From contig CAXXXQ010000004.1 of NCBI GenBank assembly GCA_963677355.2, positions 62,001 to 126,000 on the forward strand: DNA of 64,000 nucleotides, written 5' to 3'. The notes beneath the pieces are model-generated. The model had not been told where the DNA came from. It searched no databases and saw only the letters and a program-made list of their open reading frames with translations. Positions within the stretch are counted from its first letter, which is position 1. Each line of letters opens with the position of its first letter. Positions 26,550-33,940 of this stretch are shown piece after piece. The position numbers and the translations under genes were made by a program. This DNA comes from Thiomicrorhabdus sp963677355. Lineage in GTDB: Bacteria; Pseudomonadota; Gammaproteobacteria; Thiomicrospirales; Thiomicrospiraceae.

Positions 26550-27008
26550 TTATGGTTTTAGAATTTGCCAACCGGCAGCATTGAGTTGCAAAATACGGCC
26601 GGCACCCGCCGGAACAAGTGATACGCCTTCACTGACAACTAATTCGCGTCCCAGTTTTTTAGTAAAGTTCGCCAAGGTATTGGAACAGGCACTGAAACGA
26701 ACGCCAGAAGCCATTAATGATTGCATGCGTTTGGCGTTTTCATTGTCTTCCAGCATTAAACGAACTCCGGGGCCAAAACCGACGACTTCAAGGTCGAGAT
26801 TATCTGCACCGTAATAACGCAATAAGTTACCGGCGACATTCAATACCAAGGTTTGTTTGAACGGATCTTTGTCGCTGATTTGCAGTACAACCTTGTGGGA
26901 TGCAAAAGTCTCCGGCAGAGGCGCTTCAACTTGCGCAGCCATAACAGGGAGTGTCAAAAGCAGACCCATCATCAGGGTCAGTAGCTTTTGGTAGGGGTTT
27001 TTAAACAT
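26550..27008 (-). CDS. Periplasmic DsrE family protein (DsrE-like 1)
   Basis: 152 residues, signal peptide MFKNPYQKLLTLMMGLLLTL cleaved near PVMA. The DsrE-like core is strand KVVLQIS, helix, NLDLEVVGFGPGVRLM and GVRFSACSNT with the single mature Cys at 108, ending in LNAAGWQILKP. It shares the Cys-centred motif and GW/GY-x-[IL] ending with DsrE-like 2. It is first in the minus-strand unit, which continues to DsrE-like 2 (29-base gap) and perhaps the porin. It is divergent from the ECF sigma gene across 219 bases, the classic arrangement for a sigma factor and its target genes. Confidence 0.88.
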   Translation of the reverse strand: MFKNPYQKLLTLMMGLLLTLPVMAAQVEAPLPETFASHKVVLQISDKDPFKQTLVLNVAGNLLRYYGADNLDLEVVGFGPGVRLMLEDNENAKRMQSLMASGVRFSACSNTLANFTKKLGRELVVSEGVSLVPAGAGRILQLNAAGWQILKP

Positions 27009-27053
27009 GGTGTAAACTCCGTGATTATTTAAAATTGAGCGCGCTTATCCATT

Positions 27054-27081
27054 AAAACGAATTGGCTTCGGTTTTTATTCC
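27054..27081 (-). promoter_or_regulatory. Candidate ECF-type promoter for the dsrE operon
   Basis: On the minus strand GGAAT (27081-27077) is followed 17 bases later by CGTTTT (27059-27054), resembling the group ECF pattern GGAAC-N16/17-CGTC. The predicted transcript start is about 37 bases before the DsrE-like 1 ATG. Found by eye only. Confidence 0.3.
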
Positions 27082-27227
27082 CTGTTTTTAAACCAGTTAT
27101 TTTTATTCGCCCACTAAACTTATTTATTTCATAAGTTGTTAATATATTTAAAAAAATTATTTGCAAACTCGATTGAAATGCAGTTAGTATCAAAAAAAAG
27201 AGATATTCAAAGTAGTGAAATTCAAAG

Positions 27228-27803
27228 ATGATTTTTTCAAATAAAATTGTTGATCTGTTTTGCGAGTCCAAGCAAAGACGACAGTTCAACTTAGCCTTGG
27301 AAAGCAGATATCAACGTTTGTATCGTTTGGCATTTGCTTGGAGTCACCAAGCTGTGATTGCCGAAGACTTGGTACAGGAAACCATGCTTAAAGCGTTGGA
27401 ATCCCATAAGGATCTCAGCAATATGGAACATTTAGATGCATGGTTGAGTAAGATCATGCATAACTTGTTTATCGATAATATGCGCTTCAATCGTCGTTGG
27501 GATTGGGTGGAGGAAGCAGAGATCGATCAACATTTTGCCGTGTGTTGCAACGAGTCGGATTTGATTAAAAAACAGGCGGCTGAACAGTTTTATAAAGCGA
27601 TGGCCAAATTGCCTTTTTCTCAGCGTGAAGTGATTACTTTGGCTGATATCCAAGGGTTTAGTTATCAAGAGATTGCCGATATAACGGCCACCCCGATTGG
27701 TACCGTGATGAGTCGTATAGCCCGTGGCCGGGAGCGTTTAAAAAAATTATTGCAGTACAACGACTATCTACAAAAAAACGTTGTCGCTTTACGGAGAAAA
27801 TGA
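27228..27803 (+). CDS. ECF-type sigma-70 family RNA polymerase sigma factor
   Basis: Alternative sigma factor with only regions 2 and 4. Region 2: RYQRLYRLAFAWSHQAVIAEDLVQETMLKALES (residues about 27-60), with the DLVQET core-binding motif and DAWLSKIMHNLFIDNMR. Region 4: LPFSQREVITLADIQGFSYQEIADITATPIGTVMSRIARGRERLKKLL, the -35-binding helix-turn-helix. 191 residues. The stop overlaps the anti-sigma start (ATGA), so they are translationally coupled, and the unit is divergent from two periplasmic DsrE-like genes, which are the likely regulon. Regulated by release from the anti-sigma factor (inferred). Confidence 0.93.
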   Translation: MIFSNKIVDLFCESKQRRQFNLALESRYQRLYRLAFAWSHQAVIAEDLVQETMLKALESHKDLSNMEHLDAWLSKIMHNLFIDNMRFNRRWDWVEEAEIDQHFAVCCNESDLIKKQAAEQFYKAMAKLPFSQREVITLADIQGFSYQEIADITATPIGTVMSRIARGRERLKKLLQYNDYLQKNVVALRRK

Positions 27804-28501
27804 TGTCTAAGGTTTTTGAAAGTTATCAGCTGCACGCTTATGTTGATGGCCAGCTTAGTCGCGAAGAGTGTTTGGAAATTGAGCATGAGATGCAGTTACA
27901 GCCCGATCTAGAGCAGGAAGTCTGTCATTTGCGAGCCCTTAAAGGGCAGGTTAAAGAGATGTATCAGGATATTCCGGTACCTACGCCAGGGAACAAGTCG
28001 GTGAAACCGAAACGAGTTTGGTCGATACCTAAGGCGATGGCCGCTTCTTTGTTATTCGGTATTGTGCTGGGTGCAGGCAGTCTGCATTGGTATGCGTCAG
28101 GTTTGAATTCAACATCATTTATGCAAGAAAATATGTTGGCACAGCAGAGTAGCGGACGTTATTTGATTCATCTGGATTCGGCGGATCAGAGTAAGCAGAT
28201 GGAGGCTTTGCAAAGAGTTTCTGAAATTTTTGCCGATGGGGGGCCTGATGTCCAGATCGATGTCATCTCGAATCATCAAGGTGTCACTCTGTTTGATGTC
28301 AATAACCCGAACCGTATGGAGTTGGAAAGTCTGTTGAATCGATATGATAATTTGACACTTTATGCCTGCAAACGTGCTTTGGAACGTGCGTGGAATAAGG
28401 GAGAGAAAATCCAAATGTTGCCTCAGGTTAAGCATGAGCTACCGGCGATTGATACGGTGGCTAAACGTCTTACGGAAGGATGGAAGTACATTAAGATTTA
28501 G
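27800..28501 (+). CDS. Membrane anti-sigma factor with periplasmic DsrE-like domain
   Basis: 233 residues in three parts. Residues 1-55 look like a zinc-less anti-sigma domain (LHAYVDGQLSREECLEIEHEM, DLEQEVCHLRALKGQV). One membrane segment lies at about 80-99 (AMAASLLFGIVLGAGSLHWY). Residues 118-233 lie in the periplasm and match the two DsrE-like neighbours in order of elements: strand RYLIHLDS, helix, strand VQIDVISNHQGVTLF, LTLYACKRA with Cys190, and the ending EGWKYIKI. The start may be the ATG at 27803 rather than 27800, since GGAG is 6 bases before the former. The fusion suggests that DsrE-type sulfur or thiol chemistry in the periplasm controls sigma release. The C-terminal assignment rests on reading by eye; no search was run. 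Confidence 0.8.
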   Translation: MMSKVFESYQLHAYVDGQLSREECLEIEHEMQLQPDLEQEVCHLRALKGQVKEMYQDIPVPTPGNKSVKPKRVWSIPKAMAASLLFGIVLGAGSLHWYASGLNSTSFMQENMLAQQSSGRYLIHLDSADQSKQMEALQRVSEIFADGGPDVQIDVISNHQGVTLFDVNNPNRMELESLLNRYDNLTLYACKRALERAWNKGEKIQMLPQVKHELPAIDTVAKRLTEGWKYIKI

Positions 28502-28536
28502 ACGGGTAGCGCGATTTTTCCATGGGTTATCTTAAT

Positions 28537-28560
28537 ATGGGTTATCTCAAAAGATAGCCC
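28537..28560 (+). terminator. Weak hairpin after the sigma/anti-sigma operon
   Basis: GGGTTATCT / AGATAGCCC with a CAAA loop and one wobble pair, preceded by a direct repeat of TGGGTTATCT. No T-run follows, so it may be another kind of element. Confidence 0.35.
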
Positions 28561-28613
28561 GCCGGACTACATCTACTATCGGTAAGCATGTATACTTAAC
28601 GGCACAATGAATC

Positions 28614-29939
28614 ATGGCCGTTTTTATGAAAAGCTCTTCCGCTAATGCAACCACTAATCCACTTTTAAGCCGTTCATTTCTGTCTCTGTTTAGTGTCCAG
28701 TTCCTTGGCGCATTCAATGATAATTTGTTCAAAAATGCTCTGGTCATGCTGATTACATTTCGTTTGAGTGAATCGGCCGATCAGACCGGTTTGTTGATCA
28801 CTTTGGCAGCCGGCCTATTTATACTTCCTTTTTTCATCTTTTCGGCACTTGCCGGACAGATTGCAGACCATTATCCAAAGACCTGGCTAGTTAAAAAAAT
28901 CAAGTTGGCAGAGGTCATGATTATGGGGTTGGGTGCGATTGCTCTACTGAGTAGCAGTTTGGAATTGTTATTTCTGACGCTGTTTTTAATGGGTGCTCAA
29001 TCTGCCTTTTTCGGGCCCATTAAATACGCGATCCTGCCGGAGATGCTAGACAGAAAACGATTGATTCAAGGCAATTCTTTGTTTAGTGGCTCAACGTTTA
29101 TCGCCATTTTATTAGGTACTATCGGCGGTGGGTTAGGTGTCCTGACCGAGCAGGGAACAACTTTAATGGCGGTGGTTATCGTTTTCGTCGCTGTGATCGG
29201 TTATTTATTCAGTCTGTTTTTGCAGGTTTCGGCGACGGCGGATAAAACGCTGGTGATCAGCCTGAATATATTCAACTCGACTTGGCAAATGGTCAGACAA
29301 AGTGCCGATTATCCGCTGGCGCTTTTGTCGATTATCTCTATCTCTTGGTTCTGGTTCATTGGCGCTACCTTATTGAGCCAAATTCCCGCTCTGGTGAAAT
29401 ACGATTTAGGGGCGAACGATAACGTTGTGGTGGCCTTTCTGACCCTGTTTTCTATCGGTATTGCTCTGGGCTCGGCACTGGTAAGTCGTTTAATGAAGAA
29501 TAGGGTGCATCTGTATTGGCACTGGTTGATGATGGCAGCCATCTCTATGCTCTTGTGGTTGACGGTCTGGAGTATTGATGCCGGTAGTCAAATAGAAAGC
29601 GGTGTTTCACGTGAAACTCTGTTAACCATGGCTGAGATGATCGGGCTGTGGCCGCAGAGTTTGTCGTTGCTGTTTATGGGATTATTGGCGGTGGTCGGTG
29701 GGATGTATATTGTGCCGCTATACACGCTATTGCAAACTTATACGCCTTTCTCGGTACGTGCTAGAATGGTCGCTGTAAATAATATCGTCAACTCTTTTTT
29801 AATGGTCCTCTCGGCATTGCTGTTGATGGTTGGCTTTGCCGCCTCTTTAAGTTTATTGCAAATGCTGTCGATTTTAGCTGTCTTCAATCTACTGGTTGTT
29901 GGGTGGCTGTTTAGAAAAAGAGAGTTGGTCACTAAATAA
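28614..29939 (+). CDS. MFS transporter, LplT-like lysophospholipid flippase
   Basis: Major-facilitator protein of 441 residues with about 12 membrane segments. The N-terminal signature FLGAFNDNLFKNALVMLITFRL and the loop GQIADHYPKTWLVKKIKLAEVMIM, followed by GAQSAFFGPIKYAILPEML, are typical of LplT, which flips lysophosphatidylethanolamine inward for reacylation. The downstream gene encodes the matching acyltransferase/acyl-ACP synthetase, 28 bases away, which supports the call strongly. An alternative ATG is at 28626. It contains a parS-like site at 29604-29617. Confidence 0.88.
   Translation: MAVFMKSSSANATTNPLLSRSFLSLFSVQFLGAFNDNLFKNALVMLITFRLSESADQTGLLITLAAGLFILPFFIFSALAGQIADHYPKTWLVKKIKLAEVMIMGLGAIALLSSSLELLFLTLFLMGAQSAFFGPIKYAILPEMLDRKRLIQGNSLFSGSTFIAILLGTIGGGLGVLTEQGTTLMAVVIVFVAVIGYLFSLFLQVSATADKTLVISLNIFNSTWQMVRQSADYPLALLSIISISWFWFIGATLLSQIPALVKYDLGANDNVVVAFLTLFSIGIALGSALVSRLMKNRVHLYWHWLMMAAISMLLWLTVWSIDAGSQIESGVSRETLLTMAEMIGLWPQSLSLLFMGLLAVVGGMYIVPLYTLLQTYTPFSVRARMVAVNNIVNSFLMVLSALLLMVGFAASLSLLQMLSILAVFNLLVVGWLFRKRELVTK
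29604..29617. other. parS: parS-like ParB-binding site 3
   Basis: Perfect GTTTCACGTGAAAC inside the LplT-like gene, encoding VSRET. Confidence 0.8.
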
Positions 29940-29967
29940 CCGACACAAAGAAGTGGGTAGGAAATAT

Positions 29968-32130
29968 ATGAAGTGGTTAGTAAAGCCTCTGGTCAAATCG
30001 TTGTTTAAATTATTTTACCGTGTCGAGGTAAAGGGGTTGGAACATTACTACACTGCCAAACAGGACGATAGACCGACTTTAATAATCGCTAATCATGTCT
30101 CATTACTCGATGGTCCATTATTGGATCTTTTTATTCCCGGCGAAACTTCTTTCATGGTTGATACCTCTCACACCAAAAAATGGTATGAGCGCTGGATTCT
30201 TTCCATGACCCACTATTTTACGGTTGATATTCATAGCCCTTATGCTGCCAAACACATGATTGACGAGTTGAAAAAGGGCAAGCAATGCATGGTGTTTCCG
30301 GAAGGGAGAATCACCACCAACGGCGCTTTGATGAAGGTTTATGAAGGTACCGGGCTGATTGCTGACAAAACCAATGCCCAGGTGTTGACTGTGAATATCG
30401 GCGGCGCGGTATTTAGCAAGTTTTCATATTTGAATGGAAATCATCTCGCGTCTATTAAGCAACGCTGGTTTCCTAAAATCATATTAACGATTACAGCACC
30501 GACCCAGATTAAAGCGGATAAGCACTTGAAGGGTACGGATCGCCATAAATATTATAAAAACACGGTTTTTAAGTTGCTGCGTGATGCCGGTTACTATGGC
30601 TCTGTTGAAGAGAAATCGCTGTTCAGCACACTGGTGCAAACCAAGAAAAATGCGGATCGCGGTCATGTTTGTGTCGAGGATATCAATGAAGTTCATTTGA
30701 GCTTGAAAAAGTTGGTTCAAGCGTCAGTCATTCTCGGTAATGCTTTGCAGCGTCATCTTAAAGATGAACAACGGGTGGCGTTAATGTTGCCGAATGTATC
30801 GGGTGTTCCGGTGACTTTCTTTGCTTTGCAAGCTTACGGTTATGTGCCGGCGATGATCAATTTCACTGCCGGTCAATCGGCCATTGAATCTGCACTGCAA
30901 ACGGCGGAATTGAAAACCTTGGTAACCTCAAAAAAGTTTGTCGAAGCGTTTGAGATTGAAGGTCTGATTGCGGAGCTGAGCAAGAAAACCCGAATTCTTT
31001 ATCTGGAAGATGTCAGGGAAGAAATCGGCTTAATCGATAAACTGCTCGGTTTGGTGCGTTCGGTCAAGAGTTTGCCGGGCTATAACAAATCACCGCAAGA
31101 AGAAGCGGTGGTGTTGTTTACTTCCGGTTCCGAAGGTGCGCCTAAAGGTGTGGTACTGTCACACAATAACATCATCCATAACATCAACCAGATCAACGCC
31201 ATGTTGAATCTACTGCCAAATGAACGCATTTTTAACGCCTTGCCGACCTTCCATAGTTTTGGTTTGACTGCCGGTCTATTATGGCCGATTCTGAAAGGCG
31301 CCAAAACTTACCTGTATCCGTCTCCGGTCCATTATGCGATAGTGCCGGAAATGGTCTATCAAAAGAATGCCCGTTTGATTTTCGGAACCGATACCTTCTA
31401 CAGCGGTTACGCAAGAAAGGCAGATTCGTTCGATTTTTACAGCCTGAGAGCTTTGGTCGCCGGAGCCGAACGTCTGCGTCCGGAAACGAGAGAACTCTAT
31501 GCCTGCAAGTTCAGACAACCGATTTATGAAGGTTATGGGGTGACTGAGACTACTCCGGTTTTATCGGTTAATATTCCGACGGCTTTTAAAGATGGCTCGG
31601 TTGGTCAATTCGTCCCTGCTGTGGAGCACCGTTTACAAGCGGTGCCGGGTATCGAGGAAGGCGGTCGCCTGTTCGTTAAAGGGCCTAATATCATGTTGGG
31701 TTATCTGATGCCGGATCGTCCGGGTGTATTGCAGTCGCCGCAAGACGGCTGGCATGATACCGGCGATATTGTCGATGTCGATCAGGACGGTTATGTTTGG
31801 ATTAAAGGCCGCGCCAAACGTTTTGCGAAAATTGGCGGCGAGATGGTGTCTTTGACGGCGGTTGAAACTTATATCAATGAAGCCAGCCCGGAAGGCCATC
31901 ATGTGGTGGTCGCCGTGCCTGACGAACGCAAAGGCGAGCAACTCGTTTTGGTGACCGATGATGATACGTTGAGCCGCAAGACGGTCAAAGATGCCGCTCG
32001 TGAGAAAGCGGTTTCGGAATTGATGATTCCGAAGACGGTCATTCTGGTCGAATCGGTTCCTGTGTTGGGTACCGGCAAAACCAATTATCCTGAAGTGCAA
32101 AAGATTGCTGAACGACATTTCACGAGTTAA
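29968..32130 (+). CDS. aas: Bifunctional 2-acylglycerophosphoethanolamine acyltransferase / acyl-ACP synthetase
   Basis: Reacylates lysophospholipid imported by LplT, using fatty acid activated on ACP. N-terminal PlsC acyltransferase domain (residues about 1-210): NHVSLLDGPLL (HX4D) and VFPEGRITTNG. C-terminal AMP-binding domain (about 220-720): VVLFTSGSEGAPKGVVLSHNN, GYGVTETTPVLSVN, DGWHDTGDIVDVDQDGYVWIKGRAKRFAKIGGEMVSL. The start is the ATG at 29968 (MKWLVKPLVKSLFKLFYRV) with TAGGA before it; an upstream extension to 29896 overlaps lplT. 720 residues is the usual length. Confidence 0.93.
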   Translation: MKWLVKPLVKSLFKLFYRVEVKGLEHYYTAKQDDRPTLIIANHVSLLDGPLLDLFIPGETSFMVDTSHTKKWYERWILSMTHYFTVDIHSPYAAKHMIDELKKGKQCMVFPEGRITTNGALMKVYEGTGLIADKTNAQVLTVNIGGAVFSKFSYLNGNHLASIKQRWFPKIILTITAPTQIKADKHLKGTDRHKYYKNTVFKLLRDAGYYGSVEEKSLFSTLVQTKKNADRGHVCVEDINEVHLSLKKLVQASVILGNALQRHLKDEQRVALMLPNVSGVPVTFFALQAYGYVPAMINFTAGQSAIESALQTAELKTLVTSKKFVEAFEIEGLIAELSKKTRILYLEDVREEIGLIDKLLGLVRSVKSLPGYNKSPQEEAVVLFTSGSEGAPKGVVLSHNNIIHNINQINAMLNLLPNERIFNALPTFHSFGLTAGLLWPILKGAKTYLYPSPVHYAIVPEMVYQKNARLIFGTDTFYSGYARKADSFDFYSLRALVAGAERLRPETRELYACKFRQPIYEGYGVTETTPVLSVNIPTAFKDGSVGQFVPAVEHRLQAVPGIEEGGRLFVKGPNIMLGYLMPDRPGVLQSPQDGWHDTGDIVDVDQDGYVWIKGRAKRFAKIGGEMVSLTAVETYINEASPEGHHVVVAVPDERKGEQLVLVTDDDTLSRKTVKDAAREKAVSELMIPKTVILVESVPVLGTGKTNYPEVQKIAERHFTS

Positions 32131-32155
32131 TTTTGCAAGTTATCATCGGATAAAT

Positions 32156-32183
32156 AAAAAGCGCTCATTTGAGCGCTTTTTTG
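32156..32183. terminator. Bidirectional rho-independent terminator
   Basis: AAAAAGCGCTC / GAGCGCTTTTTT hairpin between the convergent aas and batD genes. Confidence 0.85.
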
Positions 32184-32215
32184 TTGTAATTAGTTTCTAT
32201 TAGTAGCGGTTATGC

Positions 32216-33940
32216 CTAATTGTTATAGAGACTGGCTAGTTCCTGTTTTTCTTTCTTTTGGCCGGCTTGGTTTTGTTTATTGATTAATGCCGCCCAGTTG
32301 TCGCATATTTCCTGCATGGTTTTATAACCGAGCTTTTCGCCGGCAAAAAGGTGTGATTCAAGCTGATGAATTGCTTTTTTAAGGTGTTCATTTGGTATCT
32401 GTTCGATGGAGTCAATGTTCATGTCGTCGTGCAACTGGCGTAGCAATTCCGGATAGAATTCATTCAAAGGTAGATCACACCATTGTTTATTGAAGACCAG
32501 TTTAACCGCTTCATCTTTGTTGTCATTGCTTACCTGGTTGGCTGCCGCTTGCAATTTTTTCAGTTTTTTATGGGTGATAAATAACATCAGCAAAGTGATC
32601 AACCAAAATAGCGTGGCGGCTAGGCTGACATAAGGCCAGAATGAGTCGGTTGGTTGTGGGCGGTAAGGGTAGGTTTCCGCCACAGGAGGAATACTGGTAC
32701 TGTCTGTTGTTTTGCGATCTTCAGAGAGTTGCGCGATGTTTTGGGCGCTGTCGCTACCTTGAACAACTGGCGGAATCGAGCTGCTCGCCGGCCAAATTGT
32801 TAATGGATCGGTTTTCAGGGTGGCGGTTTCCGGCTTGCCGGTGGCGGTATTCCACCAAGTGATGGTTAAATCGGGAATCTGCAAAGTGCCTTCGTCGGTC
32901 GGAACGATCGCTTGGGAAATATTGACGATGCTGGTCACCCCTTTGGCTGAAACGGATTGATTTTGTTTGCTGGTATCCGGATAGATTTTGAAATTGCTGC
33001 CGTTTTGCGTTTTGATTTCCGGTAACTGACTGGCTTTCAAACCCTCGACTTCTAGCGTAATGGTTCGTCTGATACTGTCGCCGACATGCACCGTATCCGG
33101 CAGGTTTTGCCATTGCTGGCTAATCTTCAATGAGCTGGCCGGTAGCCAGTAAGGCGTGTTCTTAACCGCCTGTGGTTGGACAGTGATGGAAATTGGTTTG
33201 GCAAGCGCTCTAACGCCTTTTTGGCCGCCTCTCAGGTGGACGATACCTGAAAATGACGGGCCGGGAATATCGAGCTGGCCGCTAGACTGCGGGAAGAAGG
33301 CGTATTGCCATTCATAAACCGTGTACTGTTGTCCGTTGATGGTTTTGCCGTAAACGGATTGTTCTTTAAGCTGTTCAAGCAAAGCGTCGCCGAATTTCGG
33401 CGGACGGATATTTCCGTTAACCAGGCTGCCTTTATGGTAAAAACGCAGGGTATAGACAACCTGTTCCTGAATGAAAACCGTTTGTTTATCAACGTTGGCT
33501 TCCAGAAAATAGGGACGATTGGCATCACTGACCTGTGCGTTTAGCACCGTAATCGGATAGGGCTGGCTTTTGACGCCGTTGACTTCAAAGGGCGGAATCA
33601 TCAATTTACCGATCTGCTTAGGCAGAATCTGTACTCGCCAGCGGGTAAAGGAGTTATAGGAGCCGTTGATGATCTCGACTTGGTTGCTCTGTTGTTGATT
33701 CAATATCTCGAACTGATCTTCAAGAGCGGTCAGATCGATTTGTCCGCTTTTGCTCTGAAAGTCCGCTTCGATCATCAGGGTGACGATATCGCCCATTTCT
33801 ACAGATTGACGATCGGTACTGACCGTTAGTTTATCTGCCAACGCTACGTTACTGATACTCAGTATGGACAGCAAGAAAATCCATTTAACAAATGACTTGA
33901 TGTGGAGAATGCTTTGCATGAATGTCATAGGGGTTACCAC
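32216..33940 (-). CDS. batD: BatD (oxygen tolerance) family protein
   Basis: Last gene of the MoxR/Bat operon. Signal peptide (ILHIKSFVKWIFLLSILSISNVALA), a large periplasmic beta-rich region with repeated Ig-like units (residues about 35-400: VSTDRQSVEMGDIVTLMIEADF, QTVFIQEQVVYTLRFYHKGSL), one membrane segment near 440-460 (FWPYVSLAATLFWLITLLMLF) and a cytoplasmic helical tail. Several in-frame ATGs (33940, 33928, 33919) compete; the first overlaps batB by 7 bases. BatD proteins are implicated in aerotolerance and envelope stress resistance; the molecular role is unknown. Confidence 0.9.
   Translation of the reverse strand: MVTPMTFMQSILHIKSFVKWIFLLSILSISNVALADKLTVSTDRQSVEMGDIVTLMIEADFQSKSGQIDLTALEDQFEILNQQQSNQVEIINGSYNSFTRWRVQILPKQIGKLMIPPFEVNGVKSQPYPITVLNAQVSDANRPYFLEANVDKQTVFIQEQVVYTLRFYHKGSLVNGNIRPPKFGDALLEQLKEQSVYGKTINGQQYTVYEWQYAFFPQSSGQLDIPGPSFSGIVHLRGGQKGVRALAKPISITVQPQAVKNTPYWLPASSLKISQQWQNLPDTVHVGDSIRRTITLEVEGLKASQLPEIKTQNGSNFKIYPDTSKQNQSVSAKGVTSIVNISQAIVPTDEGTLQIPDLTITWWNTATGKPETATLKTDPLTIWPASSSIPPVVQGSDSAQNIAQLSEDRKTTDSTSIPPVAETYPYRPQPTDSFWPYVSLAATLFWLITLLMLFITHKKLKKLQAAANQVSNDNKDEAVKLVFNKQWCDLPLNEFYPELLRQLHDDMNIDSIEQIPNEHLKKAIHQLESHLFAGEKLGYKTMQEICDNWAALINKQNQAGQKKEKQELASLYNN

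Noticed and set aside
31633..32118. 161-codon open frame on the minus strand
   Set aside because: Antisense to the AMP-binding domain of aas.
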